A stretch of 53,820 bases of DNA from Erysipelotrichaceae bacterium (GCA_022799495.1 JAAWON010000009.1:1-53820); one strand, 5' to 3'. Shown: positions 24,298 to 33,099, numbered from the stretch's first letter. The notes: generated by a model from the sequence alone, not told the origin. Translations and numbers: made by a program.

Positions 24298-25167
24298 TTA
24301 ATTCAGCGGCGCCACATAGAAGCGGCCTTCCACAAATTCCGTCTTAGTCACATTTACAAATGCTGTAGGATCCACTTCCTTGATATGATGTACTAACACC
24401 TTGGCATCTGTTGTGCTTACCACCGTATATAACAAGGTACGCGGTTGTCCCATATAGGTGCCGATTCCCTCAAAACGAGTCACACCATGATGAAGCGCAT
24501 TATGTACTAACGGGGTAACCTCATCCGGCTGCGTCGTAATGATAAACATGGTGACACGCTTATAACGCGTATGCAGCATGTTCACAACTTGGGTTGAACA
24601 AAACTGAAAAATAATAGAATACAATGCACTCTCCCAGCCAAATAAAGCGCCGGCAATCACCAGCATGGTCGCATTGACTCCCATTGTATAATTCCAAGCA
24701 GAACGATCCAGCACCTTGGAAATCCACATGGAAATGAAATCCATTCCCCCACTGGATGCATTTCCTCGCAGCGCTACACTCAGTGATAAACCATTGACAA
24801 TTCCACCGAATACGGAAATCAACAAGATATCCTCAGTGATATTATATGCGGGAATGATGTCCACAAACAAACCGGTTAATAAGATCATTAAAATAGAATA
24901 CATAGTAAACTTTTTGCCTACCAGTTTAAAGCCTATATAGGCAGGAATCGCATTCAATGCGTAGTTCACCGGAGAGAACGGTAATTGAATATTAAAATAG
25001 GTCGCAAAGATTCGCTGAATCAGCACAGTCATGCCATTGAATCCACCGGGAAATAATCCTCCTGCATTGACAAACGTATTCAAATTCACCGCGGCGATCA
25101 AAGAGCCAAGCACAACACAACTCAGCGTAATCATATTTTGGTTTTTGATTGATTTTAACTGCTCCAT
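24298..25167 (-). CDS. YitT-family membrane protein (DUF161 with DUF2179)
   Basis: A 289-residue protein. Five to six transmembrane segments carry the YitT motifs (NTFVNAGGLFPGGFNGMTVLIQR, LRGNASSGGMDFISMWIS, FQFCSTQVVNMLHTRYKR). A cytosolic C-terminal DUF2179 domain (TMFIITTQPDEV through VTKTEFVEGRFYV) resembles a small ligand-binding ACT-like fold. The family is abundant in Bacillota and its transport role is unsettled. It is monocistronic. Confidence 0.9.
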   Translation of the reverse strand: MEQLKSIKNQNMITLSCVVLGSLIAAVNLNTFVNAGGLFPGGFNGMTVLIQRIFATYFNIQLPFSPVNYALNAIPAYIGFKLVGKKFTMYSILMILLTGLFVDIIPAYNITEDILLISVFGGIVNGLSLSVALRGNASSGGMDFISMWISKVLDRSAWNYTMGVNATMLVIAGALFGWESALYSIIFQFCSTQVVNMLHTRYKRVTMFIITTQPDEVTPLVHNALHHGVTRFEGIGTYMGQPRTLLYTVVSTTDAKVLVHHIKEVDPTAFVNVTKTEFVEGRFYVAPLN

Positions 25168-25370
25168 CCTACCTACCTCATTTTTTTTATTCTATTATTA
25201 TCATCTGCCTATGATGAGCATGATGAATCTACATTTACTTCGCATCTATTCACGATTCTTAAATAACTTGTCTTTCATGACCTATCAGTAAGTCATAAGT
25301 ATTATACTATCATTTTTATGCTTTGCAAGAAACTTTAGGCGAAAATCGCTTTTTTATTCAAGCAGTAGAC

Positions 25371-25398
25371 AAAAAAAGGATAATCACAACGATCACCC
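25371..25398 (-). terminator. Terminator of the ZnuA-like gene
   Basis: Minus-strand stem GGGTGATC/GATTATCC (25391-25398 with 25378-25385, two G-U pairs), a five-base loop and seven T. Confidence 0.65.
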
Positions 25399-25437
25399 TT
25401 GCGTTAGCATTGAATACATGCTTTAACATCCCATTCT

Positions 25438-26397
25438 CTACTCCGCCATATCCTCCAATGCCTTCAAATTTTGATACATAATCGACTTATAATCCACGCC
25501 GTTTTCCTTTTCTTCATCGCTCAGCGCAGATAAATTGCTTAACTCCACCGAAATCAATCCCAATTCATTTACCAACTGATCATGTAGCGCCAACATATCC
25601 TCGCTCAAATTCATCTCCTTCGCAATATAACGTACCCCATCATTTTGAATCCGCTGTTTGATCGCATCAAGCTGCGATTGTGATGGCAGAACACCATATT
25701 TAGAAAGACATACCGGATAAACCTTTACGCCATAAGACTTTTGCCAATTGCCAAAACTCGGGGTGATAGATACAAAGGAAATCTTCAGCCCCTCATCCTT
25801 CATCGACTGATAATCAGCGTCCATGCGCGCCAAATCATTCTCTAACTGTTCAAAGTTTTGCGCAAACGCATTCGCATATTCGGGATACTGCTTGCTGAGC
25901 CATTCACAGATGGTGGAACCCATGGAACTCATCGCAATTGGATCCATCCAAAGCATCGGATCCTTATCATACATATCAATGCTTTTGAATTGATCTCCTT
26001 CATACCAAGGTGCCTCTGCTGTGACAATTCGCCCATCCAGACTGGTAGAGGTATAGCGATGAAAGCGATTGAGCGCACTGATGGAACTGAGATCTACCAT
26101 TGGTAATTTCGCCTTACGAATATCATCGAGATACAATTCCATATATGGCTCTAAACCACCAATATAAAATAAAACATCCGCCTCTTGAAGTGCTTCATCA
26201 TAAGAATCTATAATGGATGCACGTTGAATCAGTACATCCTGTGATATATTCTGTACATCGACATATTCCCTGCCGATTTCTTTGACCAGATATTCTATCG
26301 GATAAGCGGTAACGGCAATATGAGGGGTTGCCGGACGACATCCGCAAAGCAGTGATAAAGATAAGATCAAAAAGCTTCCAAATAGCCTCTTTTTCAT
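25438..26397 (-). CDS. ZnuA/TroA-like lipoprotein lacking the metal ligands
   Basis: A 319-residue lipoprotein, lipobox LLCGC with Cys20. The whole chain aligns with metal-ABC substrate-binding proteins (YIGGLEPYMELYL, DPMLWMDPIAMSSMG, SFGNWQKSYGV, GVRYIAKEMNLSEDMLALHDQL, ending GVDYKSIMYQNLKALE). The ligand positions are changed: the DPHxW block has Met148 in place of His, the block expected as SHDAFGYF reads SITPSFGNW, and the early DPHSYEP-type loop is absent (SQDVLIQRASIID). No cognate permease or ATPase is adjacent. It could bind a non-metal ligand, use other side chains, or act as a scaffold. Its promoter has an extended -10 TGATATAAT at 26,418-26,423, and GGAGGG precedes the ATG. Confidence 0.85.
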   Translation of the reverse strand: MKKRLFGSFLILSLSLLCGCRPATPHIAVTAYPIEYLVKEIGREYVDVQNISQDVLIQRASIIDSYDEALQEADVLFYIGGLEPYMELYLDDIRKAKLPMVDLSSISALNRFHRYTSTSLDGRIVTAEAPWYEGDQFKSIDMYDKDPMLWMDPIAMSSMGSTICEWLSKQYPEYANAFAQNFEQLENDLARMDADYQSMKDEGLKISFVSITPSFGNWQKSYGVKVYPVCLSKYGVLPSQSQLDAIKQRIQNDGVRYIAKEMNLSEDMLALHDQLVNELGLISVELSNLSALSDEEKENGVDYKSIMYQNLKALEDMAE

Positions 26398-26472
26398 AGG
26401 ATCCCTCCTTGCGCTTCATTATATCACAGTTCGGCGCACATTGGTATCACTCCCCTGTACTTTTCCTTCTCC

Positions 26473-27243
26473 TTATAATAAAAAATGACATTTGACACTG
26501 TGCTGCATAGGCATCTGTGTGTTAAGCCAAGCATCCTCCAAAATCCAACCATGCGCAGTATACATCATATTCGTATAAGCTCGAAATAAATCCGGTTTGT
26601 GATTGGAACGCAAAGGTCCTTTGGCCGGATGCATTTTACGATAATAATAAAAAGCCATCCGCTCATACATCAACTGATGCCAGCACATAAGAATCTGAAA
26701 CAGCAAAAAAGCCATGACTAGCCATGCACTGTATGTTTCGATCACGCGATAATACAGAAGCGCTAACAAATGCAGAATACTACTCATATAGGTGAAACGC
26801 TGGGCCAGTGTATAGCGAAACAACAGGTGATAAATCGACTGTAAAATTCTCCCTCCATCCAGTGGAAATATAGGCAGTAAATTGAATATTAGAATCGAGT
26901 GATTCAAATCATTCAGATAATTTCCATAAGCATCGGATATCCAGCCAAGTGATACAAGCAATGTCAAACAAAAAGGGACAATCAGATGTACAAGCGGACC
27001 AGCCGCAATGATCATCAATTCCTTCCCCACACTCCCCATACCGATATGATCAATATGCGCACATAAACCAAACGGATAGACAATCACCGCTTTGATCGGA
27101 TAATGAAACAACCTTGCCATCAAGATATGCGCTCCTTCATGCATACTTAAAACAGCAAACAGAAAACACAGCGTCTTTCCCATATGTGCCATCAGCATCA
27201 GCGGCAGAAATACCAGCCACCACCACGAGATGCGCAGTTTCAT
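26473..27243 (-). CDS. spoIVFB: SpoIVFB-like site-2 metalloprotease
   Basis: A 256-residue polytopic M50-family intramembrane protease. The zinc motif HEGAH is at 35-39 within a transmembrane helix, and the second motif NLLPIFPLDGG at 121-131 supplies Asp129. In Bacillus, SpoIVFB cleaves pro-sigma-K in the mother cell after release from SpoIVFA. Here it overlaps the SpoIVFA-like gene by four bases and ends the mre-min cluster, exactly the Bacillus position. After about residue 200 the tail contains basic, non-membrane sequence (YYYRKMHPAKGPLRSNHK) in place of the usual CBS domain. Confidence 0.88.
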   Translation of the reverse strand: MKLRISWWWLVFLPLMLMAHMGKTLCFLFAVLSMHEGAHILMARLFHYPIKAVIVYPFGLCAHIDHIGMGSVGKELMIIAAGPLVHLIVPFCLTLLVSLGWISDAYGNYLNDLNHSILIFNLLPIFPLDGGRILQSIYHLLFRYTLAQRFTYMSSILHLLALLYYRVIETYSAWLVMAFLLFQILMCWHQLMYERMAFYYYRKMHPAKGPLRSNHKPDLFRAYTNMMYTAHGWILEDAWLNTQMPMQHSVKCHFLL

Positions 27244-27806
27244 GGCTGAAGCGCTGTTGGCAAATCTACGCTTTGTTTATTCTTCACCATATCCAATGTA
27301 ACATAATCCTGAAAACTTCCTGCCACATCGCCTTTTTTTAGTCGTTCATCCTGTTTTACTAGAACCTGATGCAAATGTCCGTAAGTAACCACCACCCCAT
27401 TATCGTGCCGCACGGTTACGCTACTTTGCGCCTCATCGCGCTCCTCTACATGGAGAACCACCCCATCCAAAAGCAAATGTGCCTGATTGGTACCATTCGC
27501 ATACTTATTATCATTCATGAGCGAATACATAGGCAGTGCCGCTACACTTTGATCCTCCTGTTCATCATGAAACCAACGCTCAAAGGGCAGCCATTCACTT
27601 ACTTGAGCAAAACTGATTTGACTCCATTCCTGTGGCAGCTCAATCAAATTCAACCGCTCATTGACCAAAAAAGCGAGCACCGCAATCCCCAGCGCCATTA
27701 ACCCCATCACTCCACGATAACAAAGTCGAAATAAAAAAGGCTCCTTCGCTTTGTTTCCATAACGGCGATTTTGAATCCGCCGGCGTACATCAGACATCTC
27801 ACTCAT
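27240..27806 (-). CDS. spoIVFA: SpoIVFA-like membrane-anchored M23-fold protein
   Basis: A 188-residue protein. A basic cytoplasmic start (MSEMSDVRRRIQNRRYGNK) and one transmembrane segment at about residues 35-55 precede a C-terminal LytM/M23-like domain (LLLDGVVLHVEER, SSVTVRHDNGVVVTYGHLHQVLVKQDERLKKGDVAGSF). SpoIVFA inhibits and anchors the SpoIVFB protease until it is cut. ATG 27806 is chosen because AGGAGG lies upstream, and the long upstream extension is not supported. A terminator upstream separates it from the AI-2E-family gene, so it probably has its own, perhaps sporulation-specific, promoter. Confidence 0.82.
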   Translation of the reverse strand: MSEMSDVRRRIQNRRYGNKAKEPFLFRLCYRGVMGLMALGIAVLAFLVNERLNLIELPQEWSQISFAQVSEWLPFERWFHDEQEDQSVAALPMYSLMNDNKYANGTNQAHLLLDGVVLHVEERDEAQSSVTVRHDNGVVVTYGHLHQVLVKQDERLKKGDVAGSFQDYVTLDMVKNKQSVDLPTALQP

Positions 27807-27863
27807 GCGTCCACCTCCTGCTTCTACTATATGCTTAGCGCATTGCAGAATAGAAGAAACATA

Positions 27864-27893
27864 CAAAAAAAACAGGCGCATCACCTGTTTTTC
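27864..27893 (-). terminator. Terminator of the AI-2E-family gene
   Basis: Minus-strand stem AACAGG/CCTGTT (27884-27889 with 27871-27876), extended by A-T pairs, followed by a run of T. Confidence 0.75.
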
Positions 27894-28995
27894 ATTCGTC
27901 ATGATTCGACATATCCTCACGATGCTTGGGATCATCTGCGTACACTTCACAGCAAGCCTTCACCGCAATCACCACCGGAACTGACAGCATAATACCAAAT
28001 GCTCCATATAAAACACCTCCGGCAAATACTGCAAATAGTGTCATCAACGGCCCTAAGGCACTTCGCCGCTCATGCAGCAACGGTGAAATCACATAAGCAT
28101 CTATATTAGATAAGATCACAATACCGGCAAGTAACAGAAAGATGCGAATACCGGGCAGAGACAAAGCAGTCAAAATTCCAATGCTATTGGCAATTGTACC
28201 CCCCAGATAAGGGATCAGTTGACCAATCGCTGCAAGTACCCCAATGATCAACCAGTTTTCATGCCCAATCAAAAAATAAAACATACTGTATTCACAAAAC
28301 TTGATTGCCATTAAAATCAATTGTGAACGTAGATACACACTGACTTCCTCATCAATTCGGCGTAAATACAGATTCGCATCCGGCTTCATCATCGTGATAA
28401 AACGCGTGATGCTTGCTTTGATCCGTGGAAAATCCAGAAGCATATAAACGGTAATGATAATCGTAAATAACGTATTGGTAATCACATTCAAAAAACTGTT
28501 CATAAAACCGGGCAAGGAACTGACTAAATTGGGCAGCCACTTATCAAAAGAAGAAAGCATGTCGGTTATATTCTTTGTGATTTGTTCCACCAGATCAAAG
28601 TTTTCAAACTCACCATACTGCATTATCTTATTGGCAATCCATTCCACGCCTTGAATCAGATTCGCCACAAATTCTGCCATTTTATCATATAACATCGGCA
28701 TTAACACCATGCCAAACAAGCAAAACAGAACAATTACCGCCGCCCAAAACAATAGAATCGCAATGTTTTTCGCAACACCTTTATGTTCCAGATAGGCGAT
28801 GAGAGGATGTACGATATAGGCAATGATAAAAGCGATAAAAAAGGGCATCGCGATGCTTTTGATCAGCGTAAGCCAATTCCCCCAAATGGATGCAGTCATT
28901 TTTAACAAATACAATATCAATAATAGAAGCACCGCTTTACCAAGCAAGCGCATATCAATTTTCTGATCCACACGCTTTACGAATTTTCTCAGCAA
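27892..28995 (-). CDS. AI-2E family (PF01594) membrane transporter
   Basis: A 367-residue protein with six to eight transmembrane segments and the family blocks AYIVHPLIAYLEHKGVAKNIAI, FLNVITNTLFTIIITVYMLLDFPRI, and the C-terminal QLIPYLGGTIANSIGI and AYVISPLLHERRSALGPLMTLFAVFAGGVLYGAFGIMLSVPV. Family members include YtvI-type proteins and Na+/H+ or Na+(Li+)/H+ antiporters, and the AI-2 role is unproven for most. The start is probably TTG 28995, eight bases after AGGAGG. The GTG at 29004 lies inside the ribosome site. It is inserted between minD and spoIVFA, which are adjacent in Bacillus. Confidence 0.88.
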   Translation of the reverse strand: MLRKFVKRVDQKIDMRLLGKAVLLLLILYLLKMTASIWGNWLTLIKSIAMPFFIAFIIAYIVHPLIAYLEHKGVAKNIAILLFWAAVIVLFCLFGMVLMPMLYDKMAEFVANLIQGVEWIANKIMQYGEFENFDLVEQITKNITDMLSSFDKWLPNLVSSLPGFMNSFLNVITNTLFTIIITVYMLLDFPRIKASITRFITMMKPDANLYLRRIDEEVSVYLRSQLILMAIKFCEYSMFYFLIGHENWLIIGVLAAIGQLIPYLGGTIANSIGILTALSLPGIRIFLLLAGIVILSNIDAYVISPLLHERRSALGPLMTLFAVFAGGVLYGAFGIMLSVPVVIAVKACCEVYADDPKHREDMSNHDE

Positions 28996-29180
28996 GCCCT
29001 TCACCTCCTATGCCTTTATTTTACCACAGATAGACGCGCAAAAGCCAGCCCTGTGTGTAGTCAAAAAGCGAATGCACAAAAGAATCTATATAATGATTGT
29101 GCCTAAGATAAGAGCTCATATAGTAGTTGACGATGGTTTGGCAAGCATTGAGAATGTGTGCGTATTTTGTTTGAGTGAAT

Positions 29181-29957
29181 TTAACCGAACAATTTCTGTA
29201 AAAACCGTTTTTCCTTATACTTGGGTAAAGCAGTATCCTCTCCCAATAAACGCTTGGCAATGGCTAGGAAACAATCATATACCAAAGTATTTTTCGCAAG
29301 TGAGATCGGTGTTCCACGATTATTGGAACGAATCACATTTTCATCCTCAAAGACATAACCAAGCAAATCAATGCTTAACCAATTCAAAGCATCCTCTAAA
29401 CGGATGGAGATACCACGATCAATATAGCGTGGATTCATACGATTTACGATCAACTGTATGGATTCCATACCCTCTTTCATTAAAATACCGATGACCCGAT
29501 CCGCGTCCTGTATCGAGGTGACATCAAGATTACTGACAAGAATCACCTCTTTCACACAGGCGATGCTATGGATGAAGCCGGATTCAATCCCAGCCGGTGT
29601 ATCCAGCAAGATAAAATCGAACTGTTTGTTCAACTCCTCAACCACTAATTTCAAATCACTGCCTTTAAAATAGCGCACATTGACCGATTTACAAGCGGGC
29701 AATAAATAAAGTCGCTCCTCACGCTTATCCTTTAAGATCGCCTTTTCCAATGGACAGAAGCCTTCCATTACATCACGCAGATCATAGATGACTCGATTTT
29801 CAAGCCCCAGCATTACATCTAAGTTTTTTAAGCCCAGATCGACATCAATCAAGCAGACATGATATCCCATTTGAGCCAAAACGATTCCCAAATTGATACA
29901 TACACTGCTTTTTCCGACACCGCCCTTCCCCGATGTTATCGCGATTGCACGTCCCAT
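29181..29957 (-). CDS. minD: MinD septum-site-determining ATPase
   Basis: A 258-residue ParA-like ATPase. The deviant Walker A GKGGVGKSS has signature Lys11 and Lys16. VCLIDVDLGLKNLDVMLGLE is the Walker A' and switch region, and DFILLDTPAG is Walker B. The C-terminal YKEKRFLQKLFG is the amphipathic membrane-targeting helix. MinD recruits MinC to the membrane to block polar division. It overlaps the end of minC by 22 bases and has AAAGGAGG upstream of the ATG. The 175 bases between its stop and the AI-2E gene hold only that gene's likely promoter. Confidence 0.96.
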   Translation of the reverse strand: MGRAIAITSGKGGVGKSSVCINLGIVLAQMGYHVCLIDVDLGLKNLDVMLGLENRVIYDLRDVMEGFCPLEKAILKDKREERLYLLPACKSVNVRYFKGSDLKLVVEELNKQFDFILLDTPAGIESGFIHSIACVKEVILVSNLDVTSIQDADRVIGILMKEGMESIQLIVNRMNPRYIDRGISIRLEDALNWLSIDLLGYVFEDENVIRSNNRGTPISLAKNTLVYDCFLAIAKRLLGEDTALPKYKEKRFLQKLFG

Positions 29958-30514
29958 GCTTTTTCCTCCTTTAATTCCTTTAAATACAGCTTGCGTTCAT
30001 TATAATAAACGAGGGACGGTGAGAAACTTGTCATATTCTGATAGGGAGAATCACAAATTCGGATATTTGCCTGAAAAAAGCCGGATGCACAGATCACACA
30101 ATCCTCATGATATAAGTCAATCGTTCCCCCCGCTGTACCGATGCAGTAAATACTTTCCGCACTTTTTACATATGCTGCTGAACCGATACATCCCAATAAC
30201 AACAGTTGACGGTCAAATTCATATTGCTGTCCGCTGTAAAGATTCTCCTCTAATATCAACATATCCTTTTTTTCCGGAGCTTGCTTTAATCCTAACATGA
30301 TCGTGCCACTCTCATTCACACAGTGAAGCAGTTCTATCATTTCACTTGCGCTTAGTTCCTTATGCATATGAAAAAAAGCCTCAAAATGCCCGTTATGGCT
30401 TTTCGCACAGGTTTTGAGTCTTTCTTTGAGCATAGGTAAAAATGATGCAAAATCATCGTAGGCACAGACAACCGTATAGACTTGATTTAACGCCGTAACC
30501 TTAATTTGAACCAT
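29936..30514 (-). CDS. minC: MinC septum-site-determining inhibitor
   Basis: A 192-residue MinC, slightly shorter than usual (about 220). The N-terminal FtsZ-inhibiting domain covers residues 1-95. The C-terminal right-handed beta-helix dimerisation domain (LYSGQQYEFDRQLLLLGCIGSAAYVKSAESIYCIGTAGGTI) has the repeated short strands that follow a pattern like G.V..gA.I.a.G.I.V.G. It assembles with MinD and inhibits FtsZ rings near poles. It overlaps mreD by 28 bases and minD by 22 bases, and its ATG follows AAAGGAG. Confidence 0.88.
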   Translation of the reverse strand: MVQIKVTALNQVYTVVCAYDDFASFLPMLKERLKTCAKSHNGHFEAFFHMHKELSASEMIELLHCVNESGTIMLGLKQAPEKKDMLILEENLYSGQQYEFDRQLLLLGCIGSAAYVKSAESIYCIGTAGGTIDLYHEDCVICASGFFQANIRICDSPYQNMTSFSPSLVYYNERKLYLKELKEEKAWDVQSR

Positions 30515-31044
30515 TCGATCCGCTCCTTTTTTCTACCTCTGCGCGCTCTGACTTCCAGATAATCATCCTTTAAGCGCAACAAGAAAATCAGGATCAAAAC
30601 CAAAATGGCGTTTGCCAGTATCGTTAAAAACTCTACATTCACAAACCAATTCTGGATGCTTAAGGTGGTCATCCTGCCAAAGATCATACAGAAATATACC
30701 ACACAATCCTTGACGAAGATTGTCGAAATACAAAGGATTAACGATTCCAAAACGGTTTCTGTCATATGCCGGGACCAAATCGGCAAAAGACAGGCACTGA
30801 TAAAGTAAGCAACTGCATACAACAGAAAAACATTCGCAAAAAAATAATCATAAAACATGCCGAATAAAATGGCAAACAAACAACTGTCAATAAAATCAAA
30901 TTTACGGATGGTAAGCACCAGTGCAGAAAAGCCCAGATTGGCAATGAACATCAGTTCTGTCCCCATAGCGTTATTGGGAAACAGCGTCATCAAAATACCG
31001 TCTATTAGAAAGCATGATGCGACAAATAATGCATGGACCCACAT
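30487..31044 (-). CDS. mreD: MreD rod-shape membrane protein
   Basis: A 185-residue protein with five to six transmembrane segments (ALFVASCFLIDGILMTLF, ELMFIANLGFSALVLTI, LFAILFGMFYDYFFANVFLLYAVAYFISACLL...). The FGMFYDYFF stretch is typical of MreD. It forms the elongasome scaffold with MreC. It starts two bases after the mreC stop and overlaps minC. A basic tail (RARRGRKKERIEWFKLRLRR) ends the protein. Confidence 0.88.
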   Translation of the reverse strand: MWVHALFVASCFLIDGILMTLFPNNAMGTELMFIANLGFSALVLTIRKFDFIDSCLFAILFGMFYDYFFANVFLLYAVAYFISACLLPIWSRHMTETVLESLILCISTIFVKDCVVYFCMIFGRMTTLSIQNWFVNVEFLTILANAILVLILIFLLRLKDDYLEVRARRGRKKERIEWFKLRLRR

Positions 31045-31046
31045 AA

Positions 31047-31883
31047 TTATTCTTTCGCCTTTCGGATGACTTGAACATAGTCAAAGTTTTGGAAATCGGC
31101 AGATGGCTTAACATAAATTGTTTTGCCTATGGAATTATTCAGTTCCTCGATCGTATTGATGGTGCCAATTAACAGACCACTGGGATAAACGCCTCCCTTA
31201 CCGGATGTGACTACCTGCATCTCTTCCTTGATATTGTGATTGTTATCAAAAACATGAATGACGAATACTCCTCGAGAAGCATCATAACTCTGCAATACGC
31301 CTTCACTGGATTCATTTGCGGAAATGGATACTTTCACGGCCACATTATTTTGGCGATCCTCACTGGTAAGCAGTTTTACCTTGCTGGTGAATTGTGAAAC
31401 TTCACTGATTTTGCCAACCACACCGCGGCTTGACAGCACAATCATGTTTTTTTCCATGCCATCCTCTTTGCCCAAATCAATGGTAAACTGATTATCCCAT
31501 GAATCTGCATCACGCAGCATCACATTGGCCGTTACCATTTCAAATGCTGCTAAGGTTTCCTTCATCTGTAAGTGTTCCTTTAACTCACTGATCTCTCGCT
31601 GTGCCTCTAATAACTGTGCCTCATATAAGGGTTGTTGGGATAATTGATAGCGAAGACTGTCATTCTCCTCTTTTACCCGCCATAGATCGGCATAATCACT
31701 CATCCATCCCTGTATGGAACGCATTGGCTGTTCGATCAATCCATACCGCAGCATACTGAATGCATCATAGCCCAAATCAATCATACCGCCTTTGGATTGA
31801 ATACCCTTTTCAATAAAGCCAAGCAAAATAAAGGCAATGATACATCCGATCATAATTTTTTGTATCCGTGTGAATCTTGACAT
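31047..31883 (-). CDS. mreC: MreC rod-shape-determining protein
   Basis: A 278-residue bitopic protein with one N-terminal transmembrane segment (KIMIGCIIAFILLGFI), a coiled coil at about residues 60-110 (WRVKEENDSLRYQLSQ...ISELKEHLQMKE), then the two-lobed beta-barrel domain (VTANVMLRDADSWDNQFTIDLGKEDGM, VVGKISEV, VVTSGKGGVYPSGLLIGTI). MreC links cell-wall synthases to the elongation machinery. The start at 31883 is more likely than 31910, as a GGTGG sequence precedes it. It is the first gene of the cluster, and no mreB lies upstream. Confidence 0.92.
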   Translation of the reverse strand: MSRFTRIQKIMIGCIIAFILLGFIEKGIQSKGGMIDLGYDAFSMLRYGLIEQPMRSIQGWMSDYADLWRVKEENDSLRYQLSQQPLYEAQLLEAQREISELKEHLQMKETLAAFEMVTANVMLRDADSWDNQFTIDLGKEDGMEKNMIVLSSRGVVGKISEVSQFTSKVKLLTSEDRQNNVAVKVSISANESSEGVLQSYDASRGVFVIHVFDNNHNIKEEMQVVTSGKGGVYPSGLLIGTINTIEELNNSIGKTIYVKPSADFQNFDYVQVIRKAKE

Positions 31884-32053
31884 CCTACCACCACACTTTT
31901 CTTTCTGCATTCTCTTGCGCTATCACCACATACCATCGAATGGATGAAAACGCTTAAGAAGGCTTATCTTTGTCATAAGCAGAATACATAGGATTAGTAT
32001 GCATCCGGCACAATCACATCACTGAACTACCATAAATTTCAATTAACGTATAT

Positions 32054-32082
32054 ATTATATAGAGAAATCGAATCACTTTCAA
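32054..32082 (-). promoter_or_regulatory. Promoter of the mreCD-minCD operon
   Basis: Minus-strand TTGAAA (32077-32082), a 17-base spacer and TATAAT (32054-32059), about 170 bases upstream of mreC. The leader between holds no clear structure. Confidence 0.65.
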
Positions 32083-32172
32083 TAGGAAGCATCGTCTTCT
32101 CCTCCCAATGGGAGCGGTTTTGTTTGTTTACTGATTTTTTATTAGTTTCCTTGTTGTAGAAATGGCTGCTAT

Positions 32173-32197
32173 AAAAAAATCTGCATAAGCGCAGATT
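32173..32197 (-). terminator. Terminator of degV
   Basis: Minus-strand stem AATCTGC/GCAGATT (32191-32197 with 32178-32184), a six-base loop and TTTTTTT. It begins at the degV stop codon. Confidence 0.8.
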
Positions 32198-33042
32198 TAA
32201 TATTTGATTTTTTTGATGCGGCCAAAGCCAATCGTGCCCGGGCCGGTATGAGACATGATAATAGCCTTGAAAATATGCTGTTCCACTGGCTGTGCGCAAG
32301 CCTTTTCCAGCATAAGCTTTAACTCATCACTGGCACTGCGATTATATGCATCAATGATCATCCAATCATAATCCTTAGGATCTACATCTTGCAAGCAAGC
32401 ATCAATGCCTGCCTTATATGCCTTGGATAACGTGCGTACCTTGTCCTGTACATCAATCGCTCCATGTTCCACTTTCAACAACGGATGTATTTTCAACAAG
32501 CCGGCAAGTGCTGCCGCTGCCGCAGAGATACGCCCACCGTTTTTCAATGCTTGCAGGTTTTCAGGGATCAGTATTGCAAATAACTCTCCCTCATCCTCCA
32601 ATTTTTGCTTAATCTGTGCACCGGTGTAACCTTTGTCATACATAGCACGTGCCGTTTCCAACAGTTTAATGATTGGATAACAAGCAAATGTGCTATCCAC
32701 AACAATTACCCGTCCTTGATAGGGTGGCTCCTGTGCCAACTGAATCGCATTGCGACAAGTTCCGCTCAATTCTCTGGATAAAGGGAGATAAAACACTTCA
32801 TCATGAGTTTCCAAAAGCGTATCCCACATCGTCAAAATCTCGCCGAGACTAGGCTGCGTCGTTGTCACTTTTGCATTACGCTGTAGTGCTTCAATGATTG
32901 CTTCATCCTTAATCGTTTCTTCCTCTACAAAGGCAGTTCCATCAATGATAATTGGCATACGAATGACGTGAATATCCAATGCCTCTGCTTCCTGTTTGGT
33001 GATATCCGCACTGGAATCACAGAGAAATGCGACCTTTTTCAT
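32197..33042 (-). CDS. DegV family fatty-acid-binding protein
   Basis: A 281-residue two-domain DegV protein. It has the N-terminal VAFLCDSSADIT start, TTTQPSLGEI (the lipid-carboxylate-binding Ser/Thr region), LPLSRELSGTCRNA, and the C-terminal IMSHTGPGTIGFG block. DegV/FakB proteins bind fatty acids and may feed a FakA kinase, which is not seen in this window. The ribosome site AAGGAG precedes the ATG. It has its own promoter back to back with that of tRNA-His. Confidence 0.93.
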   Translation of the reverse strand: MKKVAFLCDSSADITKQEAEALDIHVIRMPIIIDGTAFVEEETIKDEAIIEALQRNAKVTTTQPSLGEILTMWDTLLETHDEVFYLPLSRELSGTCRNAIQLAQEPPYQGRVIVVDSTFACYPIIKLLETARAMYDKGYTGAQIKQKLEDEGELFAILIPENLQALKNGGRISAAAAALAGLLKIHPLLKVEHGAIDVQDKVRTLSKAYKAGIDACLQDVDPKDYDWMIIDAYNRSASDELKLMLEKACAQPVEQHIFKAIIMSHTGPGTIGFGRIKKIKY

Positions 33043-33062
33043 AAAACCACTCCTTGCATGCC

Positions 33063-33091
33063 ATTATATCAATTTATTAGGGAAAATTCAA
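33063..33091 (-). promoter_or_regulatory. Promoter of degV
   Basis: Minus-strand TTGAAT (33086-33091), a 17-base spacer and extended TGATATAAT with -10 at 33063-33068. Confidence 0.75.
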
Positions 33092-33099
33092 TAAAACTA

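Noticed and set aside
25339-25356. GCGAAAATCGC hairpin followed by six T on the plus strand
   Set aside because: No plus-strand gene ends there and the stem is only four bases. It is probably chance in an AT-rich gap.
29021-29180. Minus-strand open frame after minD ending in a plausible-looking peptide
   Set aside because: It overlaps the end of minD, has no start codon with a ribosome site in the intergenic part, and matches no family known to me. The region more likely holds only the promoter of the AI-2E-family gene.
32039-32092. Possible 17-residue leader peptide with a GGGAGGAG ribosome-like site upstream of mreC
   Set aside because: The frame runs through the -35 and -10 boxes of the mreC promoter, so it could not be made from that promoter. 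No regulatory codons are enriched.
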